Below are positions 16,198-24,766 of a stretch of DNA of 64,000 nucleotides, in pieces. The translations under genes were made by a program, and so were the position numbers. Every line of letters begins with the position of its first letter. The stretch's first letter is position 1. The notes under the pieces were generated by a model. It was not told where the DNA came from. It did not search any database and saw only the letters and a list, made by a program, of their open reading frames with translations. This stretch comes from Ornithinimicrobium cerasi (GTDB taxonomy: Bacteria; Actinomycetota; Actinomycetes; Actinomycetales; Dermatophilaceae), in contig NZ_QZMN01000008.1 of the NCBI RefSeq assembly GCF_003702705.1, positions 1 to 64,000 on the forward strand, read 5' to 3'.

Positions 16198-17652
16198 ATG
16201 AGCGCCCAGCCCGACACGACCCCCGCGGCCGCACCGTCCACCACTCCCGAGCCAGGCTCCCCGCACCGCGTCGTGATCATCGGCTCCGGCTTCGGCGGGC
16301 TCTTCGCCACGAAGGCGCTCGACGCCCCCGAGGTGGCCGTCACCATGCTGGGCCGGACCAGCCACCACCTCTTCCAGCCGCTGCTCTACCAGGTCGCCAC
16401 GGGCATCCTCTCCGAGGGCGTCATCGCGCCCACCACCCGCGACGTCCTCGCGCGCCAGGCCAACGCCAGCGTGCTCCTGGGCGAGGTGACCGAGATCGAC
16501 CTCGCAGCCCGCCAGGTCATCGCCACCGCCGTCGGCCAGGCCACCACCTACTCCTACGACAGCCTCATCGTCGCGGCCGGTGCCGACCAGTCGTGGTTCG
16601 GCAACGACAGCTTCGCCGAGTTCGCCCCGGGCATGAAGACCATCGACGACGCCCTGGAGCTGCGCGGCCGGATCTACGGCGCCTTCGAGATGGCCGAGGT
16701 CGCCGCCGCCTCCGGGCGGGACGAGGTCATCGACCGGCTGCTCACCTTCGTCGTGGTCGGCGCCGGACCGACCGGCGTGGAGATGGCCGGGCAGCTGGCC
16801 GAGCTGAGCAAGCGGACGCTGGCGCGGGAGTTCCGGCACATCGACCCGAGCCGGGCCCGTATCGTCCTCCTGGACGCGGCCGACACCGTGCTCACGAGCT
16901 TCGGCCCCCGGCTGTCCGAGCGGACCGCCCGGGACCTCACCAAGCTCGGCATCGAGGTGCGCCTCGGCGCCAAGGTCGTCGACGTCGACGCGGAGGGCCT
17001 GGTCGTCGAGGAGCGCGACGGCTCCCAGGAGCGCATCGAGGCCACCACCAAGGTCTGGGCGGCGGGCGTCCAGGCCAACCCCCTCACCCGCCAGCTCGCC
17101 GCGCAGACCGGGGCGACCCTGGACCGGTCCGGGCGGATCTCGGTCAACCCCGACCTCAGCCTGCCGGGCCACCCCGAGGTGTACGCCGTCGGCGACCTCA
17201 CCGCGATCGACGGCGTGCCAGGCGTCGCCCAGGGCGCGATCCAGGGCGGGCGCCACGCGGCCGACCAGATCCTGCGCCGGCTGCGCGGCGAGGAGACCGG
17301 CCAGCCGTTCCGCTACTTCGACAAGGGGTCGATGGCCACCATCTCCCGGTTCCGGGCGGTCATGAAGCGGGACAGGATCGAGCTGACGGGCTACCCGGCC
17401 TGGGTGGCCTGGCTGGCGGTCCACCTGTTCTACATCATCGGCTTCAAGAGCCAGATCCAGACGCTCATGCACTGGGCGGTGAGCTTCGTCGGGCAGGACC
17501 GCTCCGAGCGCACGGTCACCGAGCAGCAGGTCCTCGCCCGCCTCGCGCTGGAGTACCTCGGGGAGGACTTCCTGCGCTCGTCCCTGCGCAAGGTGCCCGG
17601 GGCCCAGCCGGACCCGGCACCGGAGACGATGCCCCCGGGCTCCGCGTCCTGA
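16198..17652 (+). CDS. ndh: type II NADH dehydrogenase / FAD-dependent oxidoreductase
   Basis: 484 residues from ATG 16198 (AAGGT ribosome site). Two Rossmann folds: FAD-binding VVIIGSGFGGLFATKAL near residue 25 and NAD-binding FVVVGAGPTGVEMAGQLAEL near residue 190. HHLFQPLLYQVATGIL and the FAD signature VYAVGDLTAI are typical of NDH-2. The C-terminal amphipathic region (WVAWLAVHLFYIIGFKSQIQTLMHW) is the membrane-anchoring part. It passes electrons from NADH to menaquinone without proton pumping at the inner membrane face. It stands as a single gene, divergent from the pirin gene. Confidence 0.95.
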   Translation: MSAQPDTTPAAAPSTTPEPGSPHRVVIIGSGFGGLFATKALDAPEVAVTMLGRTSHHLFQPLLYQVATGILSEGVIAPTTRDVLARQANASVLLGEVTEIDLAARQVIATAVGQATTYSYDSLIVAAGADQSWFGNDSFAEFAPGMKTIDDALELRGRIYGAFEMAEVAAASGRDEVIDRLLTFVVVGAGPTGVEMAGQLAELSKRTLAREFRHIDPSRARIVLLDAADTVLTSFGPRLSERTARDLTKLGIEVRLGAKVVDVDAEGLVVEERDGSQERIEATTKVWAAGVQANPLTRQLAAQTGATLDRSGRISVNPDLSLPGHPEVYAVGDLTAIDGVPGVAQGAIQGGRHAADQILRRLRGEETGQPFRYFDKGSMATISRFRAVMKRDRIELTGYPAWVAWLAVHLFYIIGFKSQIQTLMHWAVSFVGQDRSERTVTEQQVLARLALEYLGEDFLRSSLRKVPGAQPDPAPETMPPGSAS

Positions 17653-17670
17653 CCTCCGCACGCCATGGCG

Positions 17671-17732
17671 GTGCGCGGCTGTCGTGTCCCAGGCGTCGCC
17701 CGGACGACCGTCGTGACACGACAGCCACGCAC
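17671..17732. terminator. long inverted repeat between convergent ndh and GNAT genes
   Basis: Arms 17671-17687 and 17716-17732 match over 17 bases with one mismatch, around a 28-base loop. The position, between two convergent genes, suits a bidirectional terminator. Confidence 0.75.
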
Positions 17733-17734
17733 AG

Positions 17735-18166
17735 TCATCCGCGACGCATCGGCAGGTGGGGTATGCCGTCGTCCAGGTAGTCCGCGCCGTCCCGCACGAA
17801 GCCGAACCGGCCGTACCACCCCTCGAGGTAGGTCTGCGCCCCGATGCGGACGGGGCGCTCCCCGCACCGGCGCAGCGCCTCCTCCACGAGCGCGGCGGCA
17901 TACCCCTGTCCGCGGTGCGCCGCGGCGGTCGCGACCCGGCCGAGGTGCGCGCCTCCGTCCGCGTCGACGTAGGTGCGCAGCGTGGCGACCGGCGACCCGT
18001 CGACCTCGACCCACAGGTGCTGCGTCCCGGGCTCCGCGTCGACGCCGTCGAGCTCCGGGTAGGGGCACTGCTGCTCGACGACGAACACGTCGACGCGCAG
18101 CCGGAGCAGCGTGTAGAGCGTGAGCGGGTCCATCTCGGGCAGGCGGGCGGCGCGGACGTGCGGCAT
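17735..18166 (-). CDS. GNAT-family N-acetyltransferase (ElaA-like)
   Basis: 143 residues. The pattern LYTLLRLRVDVFVVEQQCPYPELDGVD, then TQHLWVEVDG, the acetyl-CoA loop motif RVATAAAHRGQGYAAALVEEAL (about 80-100), and the C-terminal YGRFGFVRDG...LDDGIPHLPM match the ElaA subgroup of GNAT enzymes. The substrate is unknown. Its start lies only 11 bases from the divergent PHP gene, so its promoter must overlap that gene's coding region or upstream DNA. Confidence 0.93.
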   Translation of the reverse strand: MPHVRAARLPEMDPLTLYTLLRLRVDVFVVEQQCPYPELDGVDAEPGTQHLWVEVDGSPVATLRTYVDADGGAHLGRVATAAAHRGQGYAAALVEEALRRCGERPVRIGAQTYLEGWYGRFGFVRDGADYLDDGIPHLPMRRG

Positions 18167-18177
18167 ACCCTGAGCCT

Positions 18178-19254
18178 ATGAGCCAGCCCGCCGTGCCCGA
18201 GCCGGTCGACGCCCTGCGCCGCATCGCCTTCCTGCTCGAGCGCAGCCGCGCGGAGTCCCGCCGCGTCGAGGCCTACCGCAACGCCGCGAAGGTGATCCTG
18301 CCTCTCGGCGAGGACGAGGTCCGCCGCCGCGTCCGGGCAGGCACCCTCACCGAGCTCGCCGGCATCGGGACCTCGACGTCCGCCGTCATCGAGCAGGCCG
18401 CCGCCGGTCGCGTGCCGGACAAGCTCGCCGAGCTGGAGGCGGACGTGACCGGTCCTCTCGTCGAGGGCGGCGGGACGGTGCGTGCGGCGCTGCGCGGCGA
18501 CCTGCACAGCCACTCCGACTGGTCCGACGGCGGGTCGCCCATCGAGGAGATGGTGGCCTCGGCGATGGAGCTCGGGCACGACTACCTCGCGCTCACCGAC
18601 CACTCCCCCCGGCTGACGGTCGCCCACGGGCTCACCGCCGACCGCCTGCGCCGCCAGATCGGGGTCGTCGACGCGATCAACGCGCACACCGGGCCGTCGT
18701 TCACGCTGCTCAGAGCGATCGAGGTCGACATCCTCGACGACGGCGCCCTCGACCAGGAACCCGACCTGCTCGCCGCGCTCGACGTCCGCGTCGCGTCCGT
18801 GCACTCCAAGCTGACGATGGAGTCCCCGGCGATGACCCGGAGGATGGTCGCGGCGGTGCGCAACCCGCTGACCAACGTGCTGGGCCACTGCACCGGACGC
18901 CGGGTGATGCCGCGCGCGGGTGACCGGGGGGCCCGCTCGGGCGGGCGGGCGCGGCCGCCGAGCACCTTCGACGCCCGCGCGGTCTTCGAGGCCTGCGCCG
19001 AGACCGGCACTGCGGTGGAGATCAACTCACGCCCGGAGCGGCAGGACCCCCCGGGCGAGCTGCTCACCCTGGCGATCGAGACCGGCTGCCTCTTCGCGCT
19101 GAGCACCGACGCGCACGCGCCGGGGCAGCTGGACTTCCTGGACTACGGGTGCGAGCGCGCGCAGCGCTACGGCGTGCCCCTCGAGCGGGTGGTCAACACC
19201 TGGCCGGTCCAGCAGCTGGTGGACTGGGCGTCCGGCGGGCCACCAGGCTCCTGA
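18178..19254 (+). CDS. PHP-domain phosphoesterase with N-terminal helix-hairpin-helix (PolX-like)
   Basis: 358 residues. Residues 1-85 resemble the helix-hairpin-helix region of family X DNA polymerases (RIAFLLERSR...EAYRNAA, then LTELAGIGTSTSAVIEQAA). Residues about 105-340 are a PHP phosphoesterase: H110 and H112 with D117 in DLHSHSDWSDGG, LTDHSPRL, EVDIL, ASVHSKL, LGHCTGR and STDAHAP supply the metal ligands. The polymerase palm is absent, so this is a PHP phosphatase or nuclease, often annotated histidinol-phosphatase-like. A DNA-repair role is plausible from the HhH part. There are only 11 bases between its ATG and the divergent GNAT start. Confidence 0.9.
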   Translation: MSQPAVPEPVDALRRIAFLLERSRAESRRVEAYRNAAKVILPLGEDEVRRRVRAGTLTELAGIGTSTSAVIEQAAAGRVPDKLAELEADVTGPLVEGGGTVRAALRGDLHSHSDWSDGGSPIEEMVASAMELGHDYLALTDHSPRLTVAHGLTADRLRRQIGVVDAINAHTGPSFTLLRAIEVDILDDGALDQEPDLLAALDVRVASVHSKLTMESPAMTRRMVAAVRNPLTNVLGHCTGRRVMPRAGDRGARSGGRARPPSTFDARAVFEACAETGTAVEINSRPERQDPPGELLTLAIETGCLFALSTDAHAPGQLDFLDYGCERAQRYGVPLERVVNTWPVQQLVDWASGGPPGS

Positions 19255-19285
19255 CCAGCGTGGACGTCGGGGCCGGGCCGCCGTT

Positions 19286-19315
19286 TTGGTGCCCGCGCCC
19301 TCCATCACGTATATT
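19286..19315 (+). promoter_or_regulatory. promoter of the tRNA-Glu/Asp cluster
   Basis: -35-like TTGGTG (19286-19291), an 18-base spacer and a good -10 TATATT (19310-19315), about 59 bases before tRNA-Glu. This is the only AT-rich -10 hexamer in the 119-base gap. Confidence 0.55.
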
Positions 19316-19373
19316 CACTCACTGTCCTCAGCGGATCCGAGCAGGGCTACGAGCGAGGGACCGAGCAGGACAG

Positions 19374-19446
19374 GTCCCCATCGTCTAGTGGCCTAGGACC
19401 CCGCCCTTTCACGGCGGTAACACGGGTTCGAATCCCGTTGGGGATG
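19374..19446 (+). tRNA. tRNA-Glu (anticodon TTC)
   Basis: Acceptor GTCCCCA pairs with TGGGGAT (terminal G-U). The anticodon arm is CCGCC-CTTTCAC-GGCGG, giving TTC. The T arm is ACGGG-TTCGAAT-CCCGT. First gene of the Glu-Asp cluster. Confidence 0.96.
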
Positions 19447-19470
19447 CACCAGGTCTCGTCCTGTTCACGA

Positions 19471-19544
19471 GGCCCCGTAGCGCAGTTGGTTAGCGCGCCG
19501 CCCTGTCACGGCGGAGGTCGCGGGTTCGAGTCCCGTCGGGGTCG
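19471..19544 (+). tRNA. tRNA-Asp (anticodon GTC)
   Basis: Acceptor GGCCCCG pairs with CGGGGTC (one G-U). The anticodon arm is CCGCC-CTGTCAC-GGCGG, anticodon GTC. Discriminator G. It lies 24 bases after tRNA-Glu and is probably cotranscribed. Confidence 0.97.
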
Positions 19545-19549
19545 CCGTC

Positions 19550-19589
19550 AGCGGCGTGGTCCGGACCGTCAGGTCCGGGCCACGCCGCT
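19550..19589 (+). terminator. hairpin after tRNA-Asp
   Basis: An 18-bp stem (19550-19567 with 19572-19589, one G-U) around the loop GTCA, five bases after tRNA-Asp. Confidence 0.85.
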
Positions 19590-19629
19590 TCGTCGTGCGG
19601 GGGGTCGGCCGGACGCGCCAGCATGGGGC

Positions 19630-19980
19630 ATGGCCACCTACGAGCTCAACGACGCGGGGGTCGCGCGCTGCCGCGAGCTGATCGACGCCCGCCAGTACGT
19701 CCTGGACAGCGAGTGGTCGGACGTGCAACCGGATGCCGAGAGCCAGAACGCCTACCTCGGCCGGCACACCTTCGCGGAGTATGCCGTCTGGCACCTCGGC
19801 CTGACCGCCGGCGCCGCGGACGACACCAAGGCCAGGTACGCCTTCGCCTACGGCGACTTCCGACGCGTCCACCGCTCGGCCCTCATCGCCTGCGTCTTCA
19901 GGGCGGCCCAGTGGCGGCACAAGGAGGTCGAGCTGGCCGCCCACGACCTGCTGCAGCACCTCGACGCGACCTCCGCCTGA
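19630..19980 (+). CDS. conserved hypothetical protein between tRNA genes
   Basis: 116 residues from ATG 19630. It is a small soluble alpha/beta protein: MATYELNDAGVARCRELIDARQYVLDSEW at the start, SQNAYLGRHTFAEYAVWHLGL in the middle, and a helical C-terminus RVHRSALIACVFRAAQWRHKEVELAAHDLLQHLD. I recognise no catalytic motif. It has full chromosomal codon bias and an initiation site consistent with a real gene. I recall small uncharacterised proteins in tRNA neighbourhoods of actinobacteria, but no function. Confidence 0.75.
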   Translation: MATYELNDAGVARCRELIDARQYVLDSEWSDVQPDAESQNAYLGRHTFAEYAVWHLGLTAGAADDTKARYAFAYGDFRRVHRSALIACVFRAAQWRHKEVELAAHDLLQHLDATSA

Positions 19981-20054
19981 GGAGCCGTGGCCCGGGCCGG
20001 GGTGTCGGGTATAGTGATCTGCGTTCCGGTCCCGACCGGGACACTTCTGTGCAG

Positions 20055-20128
20055 GGCCAGGTAGCTCAGTTGGTACGAGCGTCCGACTGAAAATCGGAAG
20101 GTCGGCGGTTCGACCCCGCCCCTGGCCA
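20055..20128 (+). tRNA. tRNA-Phe (anticodon GAA)
   Basis: Acceptor GGCCAGG pairs with CCTGGCC perfectly. The anticodon arm is TCCGA-CTGAAAA-TCGGA, anticodon GAA. Discriminator A at 20128. A -10-like TATAGT (20010-20015) lies about 40 bases upstream. Confidence 0.97.
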
Positions 20129-20135
20129 CAGCGAC

Positions 20136-20169
20136 AAGCCGCGGGGCCGCCCCTGAGCCCCCGCGGCTT
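20136..20169 (+). terminator. hairpin terminator after tRNA-Phe
   Basis: AAGCCGCGGGG (20136-20146) pairs with CCCCGCGGCTT (20159-20169), followed by TTCG. It lies eight bases after the tRNA. Confidence 0.85.
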
Positions 20170-20204
20170 TCGCATGCCCGGAGCCCGTCCATACCCTGGT
20201 CAGC

Positions 20205-20223
20205 CTACTACTTGCGGTAGTAG
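20205..20223. promoter_or_regulatory. perfect palindromic operator before the ADC-like gene
   Basis: CTACTAC-TTGCG-GTAGTAG is a perfect 7-5-7 palindrome ending nine bases before the ATG at 20233. It overlaps the likely promoter/ribosome-site region. The form suits a TetR-type dimer; no TetR gene is in the neighbourhood. Confidence 0.65.
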
Positions 20224-20232
20224 AATGGTCCC

Positions 20233-21183
20233 ATGACCACCACCGACCTGCCCACCCCGCCGACGAGCACCGTCGACGCCGACTTCTTCCGCTGGGAGGA
20301 GGACCACGGGGCCGGGGTCAGGGTGGTGCGCGGACGCACGGCGATCCACCGGGTCGACGCCTTCCAGACGATCCACACCGCCTCCTACGAGAAGGTCCGG
20401 GAGCTGGTGCCCAGCGACGAGCTGCACCCCGCCCGCTGGTTCGACGGGCGCGGTCTCGTGTTCGTCGCCGCGATGCGCTACCGCGACGTCACGACGCGCG
20501 ACGAGGCGGGCACGACCCTGCTCCTGCCGCCGTACGCCGAGGTCGTGGTCGGGGTCGTCCTCGCCGCCGACCCGGAGATCCCCGGCCTGGCCCCCTACGG
20601 GCATCCCCTGCGGGGGTTCGTCCTGCACATGCCGGTCACCACCGCCGTGGCCGCGGAGTCCGGCCGCACCGCCTACGGCTTCCCGGCCTTCGTCGCCGAC
20701 CTCGCCTTCCACGACAGCCCGACCCGGCGCTGCGTCACGGTCACCGAGGGCGACCACGGCATCCTGGTGCTGCACGCCTCGCTGCACGGTCACGTGCACC
20801 CGGACCATGCCCCGGTGATCATGTACTCCGAGCTGGACGGCCGGCTCGTGGAGACCATGGGGCGCTTCTTCGGGCACCGCCAGACGATGCTCCGCGGCGG
20901 CAACGGGGACCTCTCCCTGCCGGGCCTGCACCCGGTGGCCGAGCGGCTCCGTGAGCTCGAGACCGACCCGGCGGCGCTGGTGACCGTCAACCACGTCGAC
21001 GCCCGGCTGGTCCTCGGCCCACCGGTCGACGTGGGGGCGGCCCAGCCCTACGCAGGGTTCGTGCCCGCCGTGGAACCCCGGTTCGGTCGGTACACGGTCG
21101 ACTACCCCGACACCCCGCCGCTGGACCAGTACGCGGTGCCGCTGGACGTGCGGGCGGTGGGAGCCCCCTCCCCCGTCGGCTGA
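20233..21183 (+). CDS. acetoacetate decarboxylase-family protein
   Basis: 316 residues. The beta-cone fold of the ADC family is suggested by LLLPPYAEVVVGVVL, PYGHPLRGFVLHMPVTTAVAAESGRTAYGFPAFVADLAF and VNHVDARLVLGPP near the end. True decarboxylases have a Schiff-base lysine in the equivalent of GYPK; here the segment reads YGFPAF, with no lysine, so it is probably not an acetoacetate decarboxylase. Other members of the family bind or rearrange small ketoacids. The strong palindrome at its start suggests tight repression. It is followed 78 bases later by glutaryl-CoA dehydrogenase on the same strand, so the two may form a unit. Confidence 0.75.
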   Translation: MTTTDLPTPPTSTVDADFFRWEEDHGAGVRVVRGRTAIHRVDAFQTIHTASYEKVRELVPSDELHPARWFDGRGLVFVAAMRYRDVTTRDEAGTTLLLPPYAEVVVGVVLAADPEIPGLAPYGHPLRGFVLHMPVTTAVAAESGRTAYGFPAFVADLAFHDSPTRRCVTVTEGDHGILVLHASLHGHVHPDHAPVIMYSELDGRLVETMGRFFGHRQTMLRGGNGDLSLPGLHPVAERLRELETDPAALVTVNHVDARLVLGPPVDVGAAQPYAGFVPAVEPRFGRYTVDYPDTPPLDQYAVPLDVRAVGAPSPVG

Positions 21184-21261
21184 CCGGCCGTGGTTACCTA
21201 CTCGGGACGGGCCGCAACGGCCCGTGCCGAGCAGGTGACCATGTGCCAGGAGGACGACCCG

Positions 21262-22449
21262 ATGACGACCCGCAGACTGCGGCCACCGGTCGCGCCCGAC
21301 GACCTCCTCGACGTCGACCACCTCCTCGACGATGAGGAGAAGGCGATCCGGGACACCGTGCGCGACGTCGTCACCGACACCGTCCGCCCCCACGTCGCCG
21401 GCTGGTACGAGGCGGGCGAGCTGCCTGCCCGCGAGCTCGCCCTCGAGCTGGGCCGGGTCGGTGTCCTGGGCATGCACCTTGAGGGCTACGGCTCCGCGGG
21501 GACGAGCGCGACGGCCTACGGGCTGGCCTGCCTGGAGCTGGAGGCGGCTGACTCCGGCGTCCGCTCGCTCGTCAGCGTGCAGGGCTCGCTCGCGATGCAC
21601 GCGCTGCACGCCTACGGCAGCGAGGACCACCGCCGCGAGTGGCTGCCGCGGATGGCGACCGGTGAGGCCATCGGCTGCTTCGGCCTCACCGAGCCCGACC
21701 ACGGCTCGGACCCCGCCGGGATGCGCACGACCGCGCGCCGCGACGGCGGTGACTGGGTCCTGGACGGGACCAAGATGTGGATCACCAACGGCTCCGTCGC
21801 CGACGTGGCCGTCGTGTGGGCGCAGACCGACGACGGGATCCGAGGCTTCGTCGTCCCCGCCGGCACCTCTGGCTTCACGGCCACCGACGTGCGGCACAAG
21901 ATGTCGCTGCGCGCCTCGGTGACCAGCGAGCTCGTGCTCGAGGGCCTCCGGCTGCCGGCCTCGGCGGAGCTGCCCGGCGCCCAGGGCCTGAAGGGACCGC
22001 TCGGCTGCCTCAACGAGGCCCGCTTCGGCATCGTCTTCGGGGCGGTGGGCGCCGCACGCGACTGCCTCCTCACCGCTCTCGACTACGCGGGCAGCCGCGT
22101 GCAGTTCGACCGGCCGATCAGCGGCTTCCAGCTCACCCAGGCCAAGCTCGCGGACATGACGCTGGAGTACGGCAAGGCCCTCCTCCTGGCCCTGCACCTC
22201 GGCCGGGCCAAGGACGCCCGCGGCCTCGCGCCGGCCCAGGTCAGCCTCGGCAAGCTCAACAACGTCCGCGAGGCGCTGGAGATCGCCCGGACCACGCGCA
22301 CCATCCTGGGCGCCAACGGCATCACCCTCGACTATCCCGTCATGCGGCACGCCAACAACCTCGAGTCGGTCCTCACCTACGAGGGCACGAGCGAGATGCA
22401 CGCGCTGACCATCGGCCAGGCGCTCACCGGCGTGCAGGCGTTCCGGTGA
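21262..22449 (+). CDS. gcdH: glutaryl-CoA dehydrogenase / acyl-CoA dehydrogenase
   Basis: 395 residues from ATG 21262, behind AGGAGG eight bases upstream; the longer frame from 21190 is not needed. It aligns from memory over its full length with glutaryl-CoA dehydrogenase: [21 protein letters not shown] (with R101, the glutarate-carboxylate ligand), [35 protein letters not shown]-like [13 protein letters not shown], and [12 protein letters not shown] with catalytic base E374. FAD enzyme converting glutaryl-CoA to crotonyl-CoA in lysine/tryptophan breakdown, with electrons passed to ETF. It lies directly upstream of fgd. Confidence 0.92.
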   Translation: MTTRRLRPPVAPDDLLDVDHLLDDEEKAIRDTVRDVVTDTVRPHVAGWYEAGELPARELALELGRVGVLGMHLEGYGSAGTSATAYGLACLELEAADSGVRSLVSVQGSLAMHALHAYGSEDHRREWLPRMATGEAIGCFGLTEPDHGSDPAGMRTTARRDGGDWVLDGTKMWITNGSVADVAVVWAQTDDGIRGFVVPAGTSGFTATDVRHKMSLRASVTSELVLEGLRLPASAELPGAQGLKGPLGCLNEARFGIVFGAVGAARDCLLTALDYAGSRVQFDRPISGFQLTQAKLADMTLEYGKALLLALHLGRAKDARGLAPAQVSLGKLNNVREALEIARTTRTILGANGITLDYPVMRHANNLESVLTYEGTSEMHALTIGQALTGVQAFR

Positions 22450-22489
22450 CGTCCCGGCCTACCCCGCGCCACCCCCAGAAGGAGCACCC

Positions 22490-23512
22490 ATGACCCCCCT
22501 CACCCTCGGCTACAAGGCCTCCGCGGAGCAGTTCGGCCCGCGTGAGCTCGTCGAGCTCGGCGTCGCCGCGGAGGAGGCGGGGATGCAGACCGCCTTCGTC
22601 AGCGACCACTTCCAGCCGTGGCGGCACGAGGGCGGGCACGCGCCGTTCGCGATCGCCTGGATGACGGCGGTCGGCGAGCGCACGAGCTCCCTGGTGCTGG
22701 GGACCTCGGTGCTCACCCCGACCTACCGCTACAACCCGGCCGTCCTCGCCCAGGCGTTCGCGACGATGGGCTGCCTCCACCCCGGCAGGGTGGTGATGGG
22801 TGTCGGCTCCGGGGAGGCGCTCAACGAGATCGCCACCGGCGCCCGCACGGACTGGCCAGACTTCAAGGAGCGCTTCGCCAGGCTGCGCGAGTCGGTGCGG
22901 CTGATCAGGGCGCTCTGGGACGGGGAGCGGACCACCTTCGAGGGTGACTTCTACCGCACCCAGGACGCCACCCTGTATGACGTGCCCGCCGAGCGGGTGC
23001 CGGTCTACGTCGCCGCCGGCGGGCCCACGATGGCGAAGTACGCCGGGCGGGTGGGCGAGGGCTTCATCTGCACCAGCGGCAAGGGCATGGAGCTGTACAC
23101 CGAGCAGCTGCTGCCCGCCGTGCAGGAGGGACGCGCCGCGTCCGCGGACCCGGAGCGGCCGATCGACCGGATGATCGAGATCAAGGTGTCCTACGACCGC
23201 GACCACGACGCCGCGCTGGAGAACACCCGGTTCTGGGCGCCGCTGTCGCTGACCGCCGAGCAGAAGCACAGCATCAGCGATCCCGTGGAGATGGAGCGCG
23301 CCGCGGACGCGCTGCCGATCGAGCAGGTCGCGCGACGGTGGATCGTGGCCAGCGACCCGGCCGAGGTCGTGGACCAGGTCCGGCCCTACGTCGAGGCGGG
23401 CTTCAACCACCTCGTCCTGCACGCGCCGGGGCACGACCAGCGTCGTTTCCTGGAGCAGTTCGCCGAGGACCTCGCCGATCCGCTGCGCTCGTTGGGCAGC
23501 GCCCTGCCCTGA
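22490..23512 (+). CDS. fgd: F420-dependent glucose-6-phosphate dehydrogenase
   Basis: 340 residues. Start [23 protein letters not shown] and the whole chain follow Fgd1 of mycobacteria closely. The catalytic residues are at the same positions: D39 and H40 (VSDHFQPW) and E109 ([12 protein letters not shown]). [26 protein letters not shown] and [14 protein letters not shown] are also characteristic. This LLM-fold enzyme oxidises glucose 6-phosphate to 6-phosphogluconolactone and reduces coenzyme F420, feeding F420-dependent reductases. It implies that the organism makes F420. AAGGAG ribosome site at 22480. It is 40 bases after gcdH, so possibly cotranscribed. Confidence 0.96.
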   Translation: MTPLTLGYKASAEQFGPRELVELGVAAEEAGMQTAFVSDHFQPWRHEGGHAPFAIAWMTAVGERTSSLVLGTSVLTPTYRYNPAVLAQAFATMGCLHPGRVVMGVGSGEALNEIATGARTDWPDFKERFARLRESVRLIRALWDGERTTFEGDFYRTQDATLYDVPAERVPVYVAAGGPTMAKYAGRVGEGFICTSGKGMELYTEQLLPAVQEGRAASADPERPIDRMIEIKVSYDRDHDAALENTRFWAPLSLTAEQKHSISDPVEMERAADALPIEQVARRWIVASDPAEVVDQVRPYVEAGFNHLVLHAPGHDQRRFLEQFAEDLADPLRSLGSALP

Positions 23513-23573
23513 CCCCGCACGCCGGACGTCGTGACCCGGGTCACGTATTTTGCGCAGAGGGTCGTTGCTGTGG

Positions 23574-23592
23574 TGAAGTTAGCCGACCCTAA
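23574..23592. promoter_or_regulatory. IdeR/DtxR iron box before the iron transporter
   Basis: TGAAGTTAGCCGACCCTAA matches 15 of 19 positions of the known box TTAGGTTAGCCTAACCTAA. It lies 28 bases before the ATG of the binding protein, where repression by iron-loaded IdeR/DtxR would block transcription. Confidence 0.8.
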
Positions 23593-23620
23593 GTCCCCGC
23601 GCGACAAGGATGCACCGTTC

Positions 23621-24766
23621 ATGACCCCGATCACCCGCCTCGTCGGCCTCGCCGCCTCCACCACCCTCGTCCTGGGCCTGGCCGCCTGCAGCGTCGAGGA
23701 GGAGGCCCCGGCCGGCACCGCGACCGAGGACGCCGCGGTCGACGAGACCTCCGACGACACGACCGAGACCTCCGACGACGCCGCCGGCACCGGCGACGCC
23801 AGCTCGCCGGCACCGGCCGCCGCCGAGGGTGACGGCACCCTCGTCCTCTACTCCGGGCGTAACGAGGAGCTCGTCCAGCCGGTGCTGGACGCGTTCACCG
23901 ACGAGACCGGGATCGCGGTCGAGGTCCGCTACGGCGACACCGCCGCGATGGCCGCGCAGCTGCTCGAGGAGGGCGACAACTCCCCCGCCGAGGTCTTCCT
24001 GGCCCAGGACGCCGGCGCGCTCGGCGCCGTCGCCCGGGAAGGGCTGCTCGGCGAGCTGCCCGCCGAGACGCTCGACCTCGTCCCCGACACCTACGAGTCC
24101 GCGCAGGGCGACTGGGTCGGGCTGACCGGGCGCTCCCGCGTCCTCGTCTACAACAAGGAGGCGGTGAGCGAGGACGAGCTCCCCGAGACCGTCGCCGAGC
24201 TCACCGAGCCCGCGTGGACCGGCCGGGTCGGGATCGCCCCGACCAACGCCTCCTTCCAGTCCTTCGTCACCGCTCTGCGCGTCCTCGAGGGTGACGACGC
24301 CGCGGCGCAGTGGCTGGACGGACTGGCCGCCAACGACCCCCAGGTTCGCGAGCGCAACGGCATGATCGTCGCCGACGTCGACTCCGGCGCCATCGACGCG
24401 GGTCTGGTCAACCACTACTACCTCTACGAGCTCGCCGACGAGCAGGGCGTCCCCGCCGACGACCTGAACGCGGCCCTGCACTTCTTCCCCGCCGGCGACG
24501 CCGGGGCGCTCGTCAACATCTCCGGCATCGGGCTGGTCGGCGAGCAGGCCGACGCCGAGGGCCAGGCCCTCGTCGACTACCTGCTCTCCGAGGCGGGCCA
24601 GACCTACTTCGTCGAGGAGACCCACGAGTACCCGATGATCGAGGGGGTCGGCACCCCCGCCGGCCTCCCCGCCCTCGACGAGCTGGAGACGCCCGAGATC
24701 GACCTCAACGACCTCGACGACCTCCAGCGGACGATCGAGATGATCACCGAGGCCGGTCTGCTCTGA
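23621..24766 (+). CDS. fbpA: iron(III) ABC transporter, substrate-binding lipoprotein
   Basis: 381 residues from ATG 23621; the frame further upstream crosses the iron box and is non-coding. The lipoprotein signal ends at LGLAAC (lipid-modified C23), followed by an acidic Asp/Thr/Ser-rich linker to about residue 70. The mature part is a bacterial extracellular binding protein: TLVLYSGRNEELVQPVLDAF, AEVFLAQDAGALGAVAREG, VGLTGRSRVLVYNK, and the iron-ligand tyrosine pair Y266-Y267 (NHYYLYEL) of the FbpA/FutA family. First gene of a three-gene operon with permease and ATPase, under an IdeR box. Confidence 0.93.
   Translation: MTPITRLVGLAASTTLVLGLAACSVEEEAPAGTATEDAAVDETSDDTTETSDDAAGTGDASSPAPAAAEGDGTLVLYSGRNEELVQPVLDAFTDETGIAVEVRYGDTAAMAAQLLEEGDNSPAEVFLAQDAGALGAVAREGLLGELPAETLDLVPDTYESAQGDWVGLTGRSRVLVYNKEAVSEDELPETVAELTEPAWTGRVGIAPTNASFQSFVTALRVLEGDDAAAQWLDGLAANDPQVRERNGMIVADVDSGAIDAGLVNHYYLYELADEQGVPADDLNAALHFFPAGDAGALVNISGIGLVGEQADAEGQALVDYLLSEAGQTYFVEETHEYPMIEGVGTPAGLPALDELETPEIDLNDLDDLQRTIEMITEAGLL

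Noticed and set aside
16144-18888. 914-residue minus-strand open frame over ndh, the GNAT gene and the PHP gene
   Set aside because: Antisense shadow. It spans the terminator and divergent starts and has no recognisable domain.
20200-22401. 733-residue minus-strand open frame over the ADC-like and gcdH genes
   Set aside because: Antisense shadow rich in Val/Gly/Arg/His, no domain; both sense genes are well supported.
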